Part shown: piece by piece, positions 35,701 through 50,300 of the stretch
Layout: each line of letters starts with the position of its first letter
Numbering within the stretch: the stretch's first letter is position 1
Origin: Rhea pennata
Taxonomy: Eukaryota; Chordata; Aves; Rheiformes; Rheidae
Direction: 5' to 3'
DNA length: 64,000 bases
NCBI RefSeq assembly: GCF_028389875.1
Contig: NC_084668.1
Coordinates: 24,844,993 to 24,908,992 of the forward strand
Program-made: the position numbers and the translations under genes
Notes under the pieces: model-generated
The model's input: only the letters and a program-made list of their open reading frames with translations
The model's database searches: none
What the model was told of the DNA's origin: nothing

Positions 35701-38700
35701 ATTAGACCTCCAAAGCATCTGTGGAGAACTGCCTCTTGCTTATTCCTTGTTGTCTCTGGTGCAAAAGTCGCCTAAAAGATTATGCACACAACACAGTGAT
35801 TCACTCTCCTAGAACGGGTCCAAAATTTCATAAAATTTTTCAACCGTGACCAGCACAGTGACTTTCACTTGGATGTGACTAGGCAGCCACTTGAAAACAT
35901 GTGATAGGACTGTCATACGCTCTCAGTGTCAGGTCTCCCTTGAGAAGCTGCCTACCTGGTTCTGGTGGCGGCTTTGTGAGTGTAGCACAGGGCCAAGCAG
36001 ATTTGGCAATTGGATCGGAGACTTCACAGGTCTGAATCACTGTAGCAAGAGCCACAGGAAAAAGGACTATCACAACTCTGGGGCTACTCACAAATGAGCA
36101 AAGGAGGCCTGTCACCAGTGACAGAGGGTGTCACTGTCATCTCTGACGCTCTTGCGTTGCTGTGATCTGAGCCAGCAGCAGAGCTCACCCATGCTAGATG
36201 CTAACAGCCATGCTTTCTGCGGGCACCCACATATCAACATGTGAAAGAACATGGCTCTGGTCAGTTCTTCTGAATACTTTCCAAAATTTTAAAGTGTATT
36301 GCATTTAATAAAACAGTGATGCATCTCCAGATGTTGTCAGCAGCTGTACATTCAGACTGAGCAACTCAGACTGCAGTCACTACCAGCCTGCAATTTGTTT
36401 CCTCAGGGAGTAAAACCTTCACCAGCTGCAGGCTAGTGGTGCACAGTGCAGGCTGCTGAGCTGAGCCGGGGGCAGCTGAGCCCAAGTGGTTTGGCAGATG
36501 CAGCCCCATTGCTCCCCTTGGTTTGTGGCAGTGGATTTCAGATCATGTTGTGTGGAGGAGCACTGTGTGGGAGAGCTACGGGGCTGGTGCACAGGGGCCA
36601 TGGCATGTGTTGTACAGCCTGGACAAAAACAAAGTGGATGCAGCCTCCCTGGTGATACTAACAAGGCTCTCAAAGGAGGATTGAGAAAATGCTCTAATCT
36701 TCTACAGTGCATAGCTCTGATCTAAAGAAAATCATAAGGCTCTACTTTGAGGTAGGCTCCGGATGCTTAAGACAGCAGCGGAGGTCCTGAGACAAGATAG
36801 TGATACATGTTTGTGTAACTGTGACTATGGACAGACTGCTTCTGCTGCTTAGAGGAGGAAACGGAGGTTACCCAAGTGTCATACTAGTCTTCTCTGCATG
36901 ACATCATGGTGATGTAAACCGTGTATCCAAGCCTCTTAGAGGAAGACTGCATGGTCAGCGTCAAAACCGATATCCCACGTGGCAGAGAGATCATCATTCA
37001 TGAATTATCATGCTTTTTTTTCCAGACTATATTAAACTATGTTGACAACTTTTGCCAACCTTTAGGGAACTAAAAGGAGATAATGGATTTGGGATGTGTC
37101 ACAGTTACAGGTGGCTGTAGCTAGACTAGACTGGAATTTGGCAGGTCTGTGTTCTTTGCACATTCCTGGAAGTTGCATTTGGCTCATGTAGCTCAAAATA
37201 TTTCTCAATCAGATATTCCTTTCTCATGTCCCAGTGCTCAAAGAGCTTCAAAGTACATATTCTTTGCAAAATGTTTTGAAATCATTGCTGCTGTACTCTC
37301 TAAGTGAGTGGTACTTCCTCACATGACATCTCAGCAGACATTTCTGTCTGCTTAATCTCAAAAAAGACCAAAGGAGACACCCGGTGCTTTTCTCAAATCC
37401 TTCTTCTGGTGCCAGTAAAAGGATGAATGTGATCTTCCAGATTTCTTTACAAATCCCTAGAGGTATCCACCCTCACCAACCCATACCCAGTGCTAAAAAG
37501 ATCATATATTTTTAATAATATATACTCAAGTTATTTCAGTCACCATAATTTTTTTCTTTACCATGGTTGTACTCTGGGGAGAAGTAATGTCAAGTGTGAA
37601 CTTCTACAACTATAATGAAGATAAGGCAAGCTTTTTTATTCCTTTTATAGTAGGAGAGTGATTTTAGATGGAGTAAGATTCAACTTCTGAAGCTTCTGCT
37701 ACATCATAGCTAGTGAGTCAATACTGAGCCTCCCTCAGAAATACAGCAGGACACTCCTGTGCGGTCATTGTTACACACTTGCACTGGGAGTGTTGGAAAA
37801 AAAGAAAAAAAAAAAGGAAAAAAAAAAAGAGGAAAACTCCTTGTCTGGGAGACACATGGGCAAAATGACTCTGGAAACAAAAAATCGCTTCCCTGTAAGC
37901 TTTTTAAAATAAGGTTTCCCATCTGGAGGAGGAAAGCTTTATAAAACATCATTCAGCTCTGTAGCATTTTGCTGGAACAGAAAAGCCAGTATAAGCAATT
38001 TCTCTGAGGACAAAGTAATCCAGCAGACTCAATAACAAATCTTCTGTTGAAATGAAGTGGGCAGTGCTTCAGCACAAAAAATCAAGAGTTAAGCCCCATT
38101 CCATCCTAGCAGTGAGAGCACTCATGTGAGATGATTGAGGTTCATGTCTCTACTGCAGTGTGTTGGTCTGCACAGTTATCTTTCAACTAGGACAGACTGA
38201 GAAGTATCTAAGTATCCGTAACAACCCCAACCCTTCTTGCTAGAGCATCCTGTAGGGATGGTTTGGACCCCACGCAGTAAAGTTTTTTTAGGCGTTAAAA
38301 AATGTCTACTGTGCTTTCATCATGCAAAAGAGTTATATCCACAGAAGTATTCACGTTACTTTTGTAGGTGGGTCTTGCTCTCTCTCCACTATTTTTAATA
38401 AGATCTTTTAAAGGGATTTTGGTTTTATCCCAGTGTGGAATAGCAACACATTTTTAATCTCAAAAATCTTTTGGGACAAGGAAGCCATTTCCTGCCCAGC
38501 TCTACAATTAATCACAGCACATCCCTCTTACAGTGTGCTACAGATAAATAATTCATTGCAGCTGCCTCTTCCCTGCATGCAGTGTAGCAGTCGTGATCAT
38601 TTCTACAGGAAGAAGGAGAAAGTTAATTCTTTCTATGTCGGCCTCCAGAGAAGGATTTAGACCCTTTCACAAGAAGCTTTGATGCATTAATAAACCTCTT

Positions 38701-41700
38701 CAGTATTTACCACACTTATCCAGAAACTGAGTTCAACTGCAGCTCCCTAATTTTCCAGATAACATCTTTAGAGTTTGAGACGACTTGCCTAACCAGTGCC
38801 TACAGTCAAACTGTGAACAATGACTCTTACTTTCATAAACAAGATGGTTCAGGATTTTGCTGCAATATGAGTTAAACAAATATCAGGATGGACCTTTATA
38901 GCTATTATTACTGCCTAAGTTAGAGTCATGGCTGCCACGAGTGGACGATGCTTTGACATTCCTGGAGTTGTGGCAATGTGGCCATGACCCATGCTTGAAA
39001 AAATAGATTTGTCTGTGTCTGGCCTATCAGGGATGTAAAAAAGGCGGATGAGAAAGGAAGCAATCTGTTATCAAAGGCTGGCCGCAAGTGAGCCAAGGAC
39101 AGAGTCAGTACTTGGCAGGGTAGGGTTGGGGAAGACATTGCTGACCTGTGTGACAGCATGTGTAGGGAAACCAGGGCAAAGTCTCATTAAGGCTGTCATC
39201 TCCCCACTTGGGAGCTCCCGCTTACTACCACCTCTGATCTCAGCTTTCATTTAAAAGCCTCATCCCATGTAACATGAAGCTATGCAAAACCTATTGCTCT
39301 AAATCTACCACTTGCCCAGATGAGTGCACTCAGTGTGCAGCTGAAGAACTGCCAGGCCCTCCGGGCACTAATAGACCTTAACGGCCCTGAGTAGCCCCAT
39401 CTGAGACCCCCCACCCACACCTGCCCTTAGCCCAGGGGCATTATTTAAGCTCAGCCTGGGGCCACCCCTTCCTTCCCTAGAGATACTGTAGCTGTGTTGG
39501 GCTCCAGCCTAGCTGGACCGTGTGACCTCTCAACTTACCGGCTGATGGCTTTGCTCTGCCACGTGAAAGCTCAGCTAATATTCAGGCAAAGCTGGGAAGG
39601 CTGAGCCCTGACCTCAGGATCCAGCTATTTATAGAGCCTGGGAAAAATATCCTCTGCAGTTACTTAAATGGCATAGATATGCAACAGTCCAGGGGCTGGT
39701 ATGTCTCCAGCCAGTAAAACAGCAAAGTTAGGGTTTCTATGCAATTGCTTTGATGTTAGTTCAGTGCAGCTGTGAGGATGACAGATGTGCTGAAATAGAT
39801 TTTGCACCCTTGAAGATCAGACCCTGCTGAATAAAAGAAGGCAAGAAAGGAGGTAAGTGAGAAAGGGAAAAGAAAATGATTCATCTAATGGCTTTTCTGC
39901 ATACAGTCTGAGACCCCTGTTTGCTTTCAGAAATGCTATTTTTGTACCTCTTAAAACCTACATGAAAACTCTCTCTGCCCTCATGTGGGTTGTTGGAAAT
40001 GCATCAGCATTAATTGATTTGTCAATTAAATATGTAGTATCTTCTGTAAGTGCAAAGTGGTTAGTGTTAATATTCCCTGACTACTGCATTTTTATAGAAG
40101 CATGTTCCTAGAAATCTTACTTTATGCTATGCATGCAAATTCCTTAGTCCAGAACTTGTACCTGCCTGATTATTAAAATGAAAAAAGAAGTTACCAAATT
40201 GCAATCACTATTGTTATATTGATCATTTGTGAAAATCTACTGTAAAGCATGTTGAATTTGCACAGGGATGTCTTCATTTCTGAATCTGTTCTGGCTGTTG
40301 CCACAAGGTGTGTTGACTTCCCAAAGAAGTGCATGGGGACTGCAGAGGTAAAAGCTGGGCCTCAGTTTCTTCAGGCTCTCACAGAACAGCACCTTCTTAG
40401 TAAACTCACAGGAGTGTACGTTGTGGCTGAGAAACTTAGCTCTCGTTTGGGTGCTTTGGGCACTATTCTTCATATTGAACAGTGGCTTACATGAAACAGC
40501 TGACAGGCAAACACTTTCACTAAATGCCCTGTGGAATCATTTGAACAAGTTAGCTCAGATTGTCCTGTCTGCTGCTCTGTGTTCTTTGCCAGAGCACTTA
40601 GGGTGCAGGCACGAAGTCCTTTTAAAAATACTTTGCTGCTGCCACTTAGCCCTGCTGTGTTGGCAGGGAAGAACAAGCTTGAGTTTGCTTCATTCTGGAG
40701 ATTCCCAGCAGCAATAATAGTCCTTTAAGGACAGTGACAAGCAGCATAATTTAGAGCATCCCCCAGGATGCCTAAGCTGCACTAGAAGAGCAGTGTGACA
40801 GCAGGCCAGGCAGGGAGAAGGCATTTCAGTGCCAGCTCATTTGCCCTCTGAAGGAGAATAATCCCTTGCTGCCACTTGGCCTGCTCTCAAGCACCAGCAA
40901 TGCTGCCTTTAAAATCTGTGAAAGCTGGGAAGCACTCCACGGCATGAAGCAAGAATTACCAGAAAAGTTCGTTAATAGTGTCACCAGCTGAAGAAAAGAT
41001 TTGCGTGCAGGTCCTGCAGAAAGCTGGGCTCAGCAAGCCTGACTCATTTTCCTGAAGTGTGTGTGTGGGGGAGGCATATTAAATAGAAGTAAATATAGTG
41101 ATGGAACCAAAATTTCATTTTTTTAATATCTAATATCACTAGATATCAAACCCACCAGGGAGATAAGATAATCCATTAAGGCAGCCCTTTAAGTGAGAGC
41201 AGGGAGGAGAGGGAATATGGGAGCAGAAAACACTACCTAGGTGCTCTGGTCCCCAGCAGGGAGCTGGAACCACTGCACCCTGCTGCACTTTGGAGGCAAA
41301 CCCTGTTTGGGCCAACCGTTTGGATATCTGCTAGATTATTTCCTGAATTTAGTTCCCTTGTATAGTTTGTATGATGATACAAACTATTTCTAGAGATACT
41401 CTTTGCATTGAACAGTTCTATAGAGAAATCTTTGCTTTTAGTTAGGTGCTAATATATACTTTTGGCCTAGCTCATCTCTAATTCACACTCAGCCTTATCA
41501 GGGCAACCTTTGTGCAATATCTTGTGGGTTTTTTAGCCTTATCAGTATTGATGGTGGTGAAAGGATGAAACAATTAGGACACTATTTTAACTTAAAACTG
41601 TTATAATCTTCTAACACAAAGCTACTCAACTTCCCAAATCCATTCAGTTTCTGATCTGGGGGATATTCAAGTTACTACTGTAACTAGAAATGTAGCTTTC

Positions 41701-44020
41701 ATCAGCATTTTAAAATAATCAGTCCTCTTCCAGGTCACTGATTTAGATCTTCAGCCTATTGTTCAAACACTTGCCAGTTCTTCTGCTTTTGTTATTTCTC
41801 TAATGGCATACTTCTGCTATCACATGAAGAACACATTCTTAATAACGTTTAGTGCTTCAGTAGTAATTGTCATCAGAGGACTTTCAAGTACTTTGCAAAT
41901 ATTAATACAGTTCAACATTAGTACAATTCATTCACATATATCCTCTAGTGCTTATCAGCATACAAAAATTAAGATCTTGCCCTGCAAGACTGAAATATAT
42001 CATTCTGTTATCTAGCTTTGCCAGTAGTCTATTTGATCAAATGATATATTCTTAAAGTGTGGCAAAGTGAGTACCAAGAGGCATTCTAGAACAATGGAAC
42101 AATCCTTTCACATCTCCATTATCTCATTTATCTACAAATTGATGCATAATTTAATATTATGGCATTTTTCCAAACTTTCTATAGTCTTTATAGTATAGAG
42201 TTAAGACTATGGAATGCATGGTTGTTTAAAGGGAAGATGTACATCTCAACACACAAAGCTTCTCTTCAACCCAAGTCAAGATTTCAGAAGACAGGAAGGC
42301 AATACACTTTGAGTCATTTTGATTATCTCATTGTGCATGAGATGCATGAAGAAGTATCTTTGGCCAGGATATAGAAAATAACATATCCAGTATGATCAGT
42401 AAAGCACTTAAAATTGTTGGAGTAGTCTCCTCTGGTTCACATCACAATATGCCTAGCTCACCTCTTCCTCTCCAAAAATCACTTTTTTCATTGTGCTTAA
42501 AAAAAGAAAGTCCAGCCAATGCTGTTCTGGACCAGTCAAGGGGAGCAATATAATCCAAAAGACCCTCAGCCGTATTTAACACTTCTGTTCTTACAACAGG
42601 GAAGGAGTCTGACTTTCAGTTACTGTGGCCCTCTGAGGCGATGTTTGGCCTTTCTGCTTTCAGCACACCTCTAAAACACATTCAGCAACTTATCTCCAGG
42701 CAACTAATGTGATCGTGTGGGGCTCCTACATCTCAAGCATGCTGCTTGAGTCTAGCCTAAGTGGAGCAAGAACTAAAGATGGCTTGAGACACTTTTCTTG
42801 TCAGATCCTAGAGCTGGTTATAGCATTCCCCAAAGTGCACTTTTTTTATTTAACACTGAATTGGGAAAAAAAATCCTTGTGGATCCCTTCATCAAAAAGA
42901 AGCAAAGTACTCTGAACCTGCACCATTCACCTCCTTAGATACCAGCTCTGCATGTCATGCAGAGCAAGTCAGTTGAGCAGACTTTCCATCAAGAGCAGGG
43001 ATTCCTGGTGACCAGGCAGCTTGTATTGATCCATACACTTTTGAAGGTCCTTTGTCGTTCTGTGTGTCCACTGTGCTCTTGACTAATCTCTGCAGGATCA
43101 TGATCCTAAGTTGCATGTATATATCATCAAGAAGAGCTGGAAAATGTCTTACCATACATACATACTTTTCTACTGGAGTAAAGCTGCAGTGTCTGCAGTA
43201 TTTCAGAAGTCAGTCATGTTTACACTGCTGAAGGATTCTGCATCTGTCATGAGTCATATTACAAATGTCATCACTCCCTAAGCATACACTCTACTACTGC
43301 TTCCTGGATAGTGATGTGGCTAAGTCAGCCCAAGAATCCATCAAAATACAGAGAATTATGGTAAATATTCTCATCTATCATGACATTAGAGAGTGCTTTT
43401 TGCTACTATTTGACATATTGAAGTTTTGTTTCTACTCTCTCTTTATTTCCAAGTTAAGAGAATTAGTATACTGTGGGTAAAGTTGCAGTTATATCCCAGA
43501 CAACTCTTCAATTAGATGTGAATTCAAGTCTTTTTTTTTTTTTTTCCTTCTACTGGATTAACTAAGGAGAACAGGGTATAACTCCCAAATTAGCTTGTTA
43601 CAGTAATTTGTTCATGAATGTTTTTCAAAGTGTTCATCCACTACCAATTTAACCCTTAGTGAAAGCTCTATTTCAAGTGTATACAAGCAGAAGTGCTTAG
43701 AAATGGTGTCTAGTTTATCATAATGTAATTCTAGCGGAGCTTGTTAGAGAACCTAGTAGTGACTGATTATTAATAATATGTATAACTGAAAATGCAAGTC
43801 ATAATGTGAAACTACTATATTCTATGTCTTAATCTTACAAAGTCTGAAATTCTTGTGGGTGTTATAGGGCTGCAAATAGGCTAGAGGCTTATACTACCAT
43901 CACACACAACAGGAGAACACTTTTTGCACTTTCTGATGTGGCATAAGCACGAAACAGATCTGAAAACTGTTCCGCACCCCGAACTGGAAGTTTGGGTGAT
44001 GAGACTAAGCCCGACAGAAC
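29761..44020. other. HOXD1-MTX2 intergenic, gene-free
   Basis: GC-rich sequence persists to about 29940, after which DNA is AT-rich. No coding exon, tRNA or known miRNA was recognised on either strand. HOXD1 polyadenylation could use ATTAAA (30885-30890) or AATAAA (31976-31981). A GC-rich CTCF-like core lies at 30505-30520. A MEF2-type CTATTTATAG occurs at 39625-39634 within a less AT-rich stretch (39300-39760). Short homopolymers occur at about 32153-32167 and 43531-43545. Confidence 0.5.
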
Positions 44021-44029
44021 AGTACATTT

Positions 44030-44323
44030 CTACACTTCGGAGCGTTTGCGCTCGACTGCTGGACTGCGTGGCTCGTTACAAGGCGCTCGGGAAGCGTCGG
44101 GCCGCGCAACAGGCGCCCGCGGGGGCGCAGCAAGCCCGGCCCCGGGCACCGCGCCGGGCCACCGGCCGCCGCCGCGCTCCTCGCTCGCCGCCCCCTCCCC
44201 CTCCGCTCCTCCCGGCCTAGGCAACATGGCGGCGGGGCGGGGCGGCGGCCCCGGATGCGGTCGCGGCGGCGGCGCGCACTTCCGGTGCCTGCGCGGGGCC
44301 TGGCGCGGCGCCGCGGCCCCACC
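44030..44323 (+). promoter_or_regulatory. MTX2 CpG-island promoter
   Basis: A CpG island (about 44030-44560) without a TATA box surrounds the first exon. It contains a YY1-type AACATGGCGGC (44223-44233) and an ETS-type CACTTCCGG (44277-44285) just before the ATG, the usual arrangement of mitochondrial housekeeping promoters. Confidence 0.75.
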
Positions 44324-47300
44324 ATGGCGCTGGCGGCGGAGGCCTTCATGACTCAGCTGGCCGGTGAGGGGCGCGGGGGGCGGGCCGGGCCGGGCCGCGG
44401 GCGCTGGTTTCCTCCTCTTCCTCTCCTCGGAGAGGCTCCGCCGCACGTCGAGCGCGCGCGCGCCCGTGGCGGCCGGGGAGCCGTTAACGGCCGCCGCAGG
44501 CGGGGAGCCGTTGCCGGCCCGTGGCATCGCCGGCGGGGCCGTGCGGGTTTCCAGAGTATCGTGCAAAACTCAGCTCCTGGCAGATTTCCCCCAATAGAGC
44601 CCTGCTGACACCCAGTCATTAGCATCGTCTTCCCTGACCTACCGAGTTACACAGCTGCAGAGTCTCCTGAGGTTTATTCGTTTGCTGAGTGCATAACTCC
44701 TGCCTGTCTGCTTGGGTTGAGCAGCTTCTGTGTGCTCTGCAGCGTTCAAATTTGTGCGGATTGAGCAGGACAGCTGTTGGTTTGAGTCTGATTCCATGGG
44801 GGAGCTGGATACAAAACCTCCCTGTTCCCCCGTGGGGACAGGTTTGCCCTGTTTCTTGTGTTGCTGTTCTGAAGCTGGGAGATGTAACCGCAACTCCGGC
44901 AACTCGGTTGCTCGTTAGCGCTGTTGAGATTTGCTTTGGCTTGGCCATGTGCGCTGGATGCAAGCCTGGTCGTAAAAGCATGGTCATGTGCACCATTATA
45001 GAATTTATTAGTGAAAAGTGTTCTCAGTCTGCTTTCCAGGAAAAGCCTTCTCCTCTCAAATAATTCCTGGCCAAGAAGTTCAGAGTGTCCGTAGTATTTT
45101 GTACATTGAAAATGAGCACGTTAGATTTCCTCTTATTCGTTTATCTTGATTTCTGATTTCTTCTTGCTAAGTAAGTTTTCAAAGAATAAATGCCGTAAAG
45201 AACCAGCATTGCTACCAGCCTGTGGAGGAGAGGTCAGTGTTTTGTCCCATGAGTCAGGTCTTCTTCGACTTAGTAGAAGCTGTGATGTAGGAGGCTGAGT
45301 TGGATTTTCTAATATAAATTTACAGTTTCCAGAGCTGCCTTGCATCTAACTGGTGTTACCAGGCAGGGCAGAGGACCTTGAATCTGGATGTGCAGAGGTG
45401 CCCATAGAGATACTTGGAAACTTCCCTGGGAATTTTCAACTGGGATTCGTTAATGCCAGCCATAGGTACACTACAGTTACATGCCAAGAGCCTTGTCAGG
45501 ATGTGAAGGTTATGGTCTCCATCACCATTGCTTCAAGCAATTTACTGGTATTTGTGATCTCTTTAGTGTATTTTATTGACATATATTGTTAAATGAGTAT
45601 GATAAAATATGTGAGTAGATGTTGATGCTGTTGTGTGCTTCTGCTCTGTGGCCTTTATGATTGTTCTGGAGTCACAACGTGCTGATATTTACTTTTCTCT
45701 GAAATTAAAAATACAAACTCAAAACTCTAAAGAGAATGTAGGCAGCTAATTGCTTTCTTGTTGAAAATGTTGTTCTGGAACAAGATCTTTCTGCAAACCC
45801 AGAAGATCTTTGCACAGTACAGAAATGACAAATCCAAACTAAGACTAGTATAAGGAAGATGCTTGTGTCAGAAAATCTGGAAATGGTAAGACTAAGTTCT
45901 GCAACAACTGACTCTTTCCACTCCTTCCTAACTTAGTGATCTTTCCCTGCTCCTAGAGGGATTCTTGCCTCCTCTTCAGGGTAATTACATGCTGCTTGTA
46001 TTAGTCTCACACTCTCATGATAACTTGTACTGTTAAAATGGTTCTCTGGGGACATCAGTGCTGCTTGTGAACTTCTGGACTCTTATCAAATTTAATACTT
46101 GAAACAGTAACCCATCATCTTTTAGCTGTCAGTCAGCCTATGTTAAATGATGCTCATTTCATAGTTACAGTAGTTTGTAGGTAGTTAATAAAAATACTGG
46201 CAGCGCTCCTCCCATTTTTAAGTGTATTTCTGCACAGCAGAACAATTGTGCTTATTGTACTAATCTTGTACTTCTGCTGGATACTGTGAGGCTACTTACT
46301 GTGATTCAAAGTACAGTACAAATCCTTGTTGCAGACCTGTCCAGTGAATCATTCTTTAGAACAATATTATTACATTGCCTTTGCTTTCCCAAAAGCAAAT
46401 CAGTGTCAAAAGCAATTATCTGGCTTGAAAATAATAAATACTTTGCCAGTGAGTGTCTTGGCCTTCCTAGCTCATTTGTATTATGTACCAGTCACAGACT
46501 GAAACTAAATAAAGGCAAAATCACTCAATTTGTTCATATTGGAAGATTTTTCTAGAAAAATTAAGTTATCTGGAATCTTGGCCAATATCCACATCACTTC
46601 TAGATTTCCTGAGACATTGCACAGAGACACAGAGAATATTTCATTCTGGTGCCGCAAAGATATAAATGACCCACAAATGTAAGGATATTTTTGAGGAAGA
46701 AAAATGATGCATCAGAAGGAAAAAATACCACTTAACAATGATTGTTGTTTTAATATTGCCTTATCCCTATATCTTTTGATAGTGAATACTGTCTTCCTCT
46801 TATATATGCGTGGAAATGTAAGAATGATCAAGATTTTTTTTCACATCAGTAATAAAACTGAAACTTGATTGGTTTGTAATAGAGAGGTCTTTCAAGAAAA
46901 CGATCACCTTGTTGTGGCAGTTCCAATTACCTCTAATTGCTATAGCTATATAGCAGCTATAAAGCATGATTCTTTGTACATACATTTGAATACAGTCATC
47001 CCAGCAGTTTGTTTTCTAGAAATGTTTTAAAATAGGGGAGGGTTTTACTAGAGGAGTGGATCAAAACTTTTTTTTGCACACGGTGACAGGTGTATTTTTT
47101 TTTTTTTGGTTAAGTACTACCTGTCTTCACATTTCTTGCAGTTACGCATTCATTTCAGACATACCACATTCACCGTCTTGGCTTAATCAGTTGTCAGCCT
47201 GCTTACATATGTGCAATAATTCAGCACCCACTCTGTGCAACTTGCATTCATTTGGGCATGCTGAGCATAGGCTGCTGCTGTAATGCATTAACGATTAAAT

Positions 47301-50300
47301 GCAAAATGATGACCACATCACTTACGTGCAGTAAGATATTTTCTGTGCTAACGCTGATATAGCTACATCCAGCCATTCACTTTTTTATTCAGAAATACAA
47401 AGATGTTGATGCTGTGTTCCAGGGAATAATAAACAAATATTTCCATAACATCATAAATTGTAAATATGTCATGTCACATGTTCTAAATAATCTGTTTCTG
47501 AACTCTCGACTATATTAATTGCATAATATGGTAGACAATTTGTTCAGAGGAACTCAGCATCAATCACATATTAACAGGATAGGAAATGAGTGTTTATACT
47601 ATAAGAAGAATTAGAATGTGAGCTTACAAGTGGTCCAGAAAATTAATCTCTAACACTCATAGTTTTGGGAGAAACTGACTCTTCAAACCATCTAGGAAAG
47701 ATTGTTGAAAAATGTTTAATTGATCACTAAATTACCCAATATTTTCTACTTTTTTTTTAACCAAAACATTAGTTTTAGATGGATGATCAAAAAGCAGAGA
47801 AAATAATACCCTTATTTGTCCTTTGATCTCTGGAAAATTACTTTTGTTTATTGCAGTTGAGTTATGTCCAAGGATCTTAGACTACTTTTAGTACTAAGGA
47901 AAATGAATGCAGTTTGAAAAACAGATGCCCTTCTGCCTTTAGATATTTTATATTCTCAGTGAGTCTACCTCCAATGAGATATGTGAGAGCGAAAATAAAT
48001 CTCTTATGTGCATGTTTATGTATTAAGACAAGCTGCAATTTTGGCTTAGAACAAATGTATAGGGAATGAAGACTGGCCACATAAATTGTTCCTGCAGTGA
48101 AGGCATACAATTTAAACAACCGAGTATGCATTTTGTGCGTCAAAATTTGCATATGTAAATAGTAACAGTTCTTGAGCTTGCATGGTGAAAAAATAGTCAT
48201 GCTTGCTTAACAGTAGATTATCTACAGCGCAGATTATTTAAGCCTGCTGCAGAGATGCTTGCAGTCAAGAAAGGGCAATTTGGAAATACCAAATCTGTTA
48301 GATTACATGATGTTATCTGACAGTGTTCTTCGGGGTGGGGCATGTATGTGTGTTTTTTTCTCCCTAGAATCATGCTAAAAAGAACTCATTTAACTCTTGT
48401 TTAGTTTCAGTAAAAAAGTCTTTTTACTTAGGCTTCTATTGTCAATTTGTGCTCAAATGCATATGTTTTATGGCTTGACTTCAGCCAGTCCTTGGAGCAG
48501 ATTGCCTATCTAAACTTTTCTTAGGTCAGAAGAAAAATTTCTTTCATAATTATGATATTACAGTATGCATTTTGTTTTGAAATAGTATTATTTCTTCTTT
48601 TTAAGAAGCAATATAATTACAGATCACAATAGAATATGCTTCTTCAGTTGTTTTTGCCTCCATTAAGCAGTCTTTCTCTAATCACTATTTTACTGTTACA
48701 TATTTTCTGTTAAAGTAATATCTTGTTTTTCTCACGAGAGAAAACTGGATTGCTCTAGAAATATGATAACAAAATTAGTAAATGAAAAGGAACCCATATT
48801 TTGTTACTGTCCAATTTGATTTGGAAGTAAGCCTTCATTAGTTGTAATATGATTTGGGTAGGAATGCTGTTTAGGAGGCTAACTCTGTCTAGCTTGCAGG
48901 AGATTGTACAAGAATGACCTTGGAGAGGAACCAGATTTTTCTCCTTTTTCTTGCTACTTTTTTCATTCTGGTCCCGGACACGCTATTCTCTGACTGTCTC
49001 TGGGACCCTGTGAGCCTCCTCCTGTTCAAAACAAAAATGAGTGAAAGAACTTGCTTGTTGTCCTTCTTTGCTCTACCTGAACAGATGTCCCATGCGTTGC
49101 TGGGCATTTTCAGCTGTCTCTTTGAAAGTGTAGTGGGTGAGAAACTGCAGGTGCATTCCAGGAGTGTTTTTATTAATTTTAAGTTCTGATCTTCAGTTAT
49201 TAGGAAGACCATAGTTGTCATATGAGTTGTATATAATAGTAAGACTATGAAATGCATCAGAAAGACTGCAGATATCAAAGGAAAAAAAATAATGATGTTT
49301 CAAAGAGCACAGGAAAAAGCTAAAAATAATACCAGTCCCATTTGGGGAAAGAAAGTGCACTGAAATGCCTGTATTGAATTGGAAGGTACAACCTCAAAAG
49401 TAGAAATACTGAAAGAGGTATGGGAATTCTTGACAGTTTTGCCTACCTAGTTGCTGTATAACAAAATTGAAGCCAGTGCAATGCTTGCATCCTCAGCAAG
49501 AACTTTCCAAGAGGTTTTGTCCTATTGCACTCATATTTTTTTGAATTTGAATGCTGTATTGGAGAAATTCTGGACCCATTGGAGAGTGTTCATCAAAGGT
49601 CTTAGAAAAAGAAATAGAGGAGAAAGTGAAGATTTGATTACAAGGAAGGGTTTAAAGGCTCTCAGATTTGAGCCAGGGAGTTTGCAATGTTTCCTAGAGG
49701 CAAGAAAGAACCTGGGAGATGCAGTTGCAAATAGCATTGTCTCTTTTCTGGGCTGACTTGAAGACTGCGAGCCCTAGAGCAGCGTAGGAGGCATTGGCAT
49801 CTTTCCCCTTGCTAGGGGCAGAATGCTTTGCTGACTGCACCAGTGTTAACTCTGTTGGCATTTCTGTCCTGCAGAGCTTCCTGTCTAGAGACATCTGCTG
49901 TCCTCATCCCTTCACAAGACTCAGGCATGTGGGGTTTCTGCTGTCATTGCTTTGTGCCTCCTGGTGCTGCTGCACTCAGGGCCATGGGCAAGACAAGGAG
50001 GAGAAAATGAAAGGCCGGAGGGATTAAGGCTAGGTGGACAGGGATATCTGTCCATGGGGAGCAGCTTTTGGAGCAGGTAAGTCCTGTTTGGTGGGAGGAT
50101 ATAGAGGATTTCTGTCATGGATCAGAGTAGAATTGCTGTGGATGAAAAAGCAGGAAGCTGTTTGGGGCACGTTGGAGAAATGGTTTCCAGACTGCTGGCA
50201 AAACATGCTTGGGAGAGAAGAGTTCGGACTACTACAGAGAAGGAGAGGATCTCAATCTCAGAGAGCTTCCAAAGGACTGATTTAAAATACACAAATGTAA

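Noticed and set aside
43573..43580. A seed-match-like ACAGGGTA for miR-10b
   Set aside because: It lies in the HOXD1-MTX2 spacer rather than a recognised 3' UTR, and one 8-mer is expected by chance at this scale.
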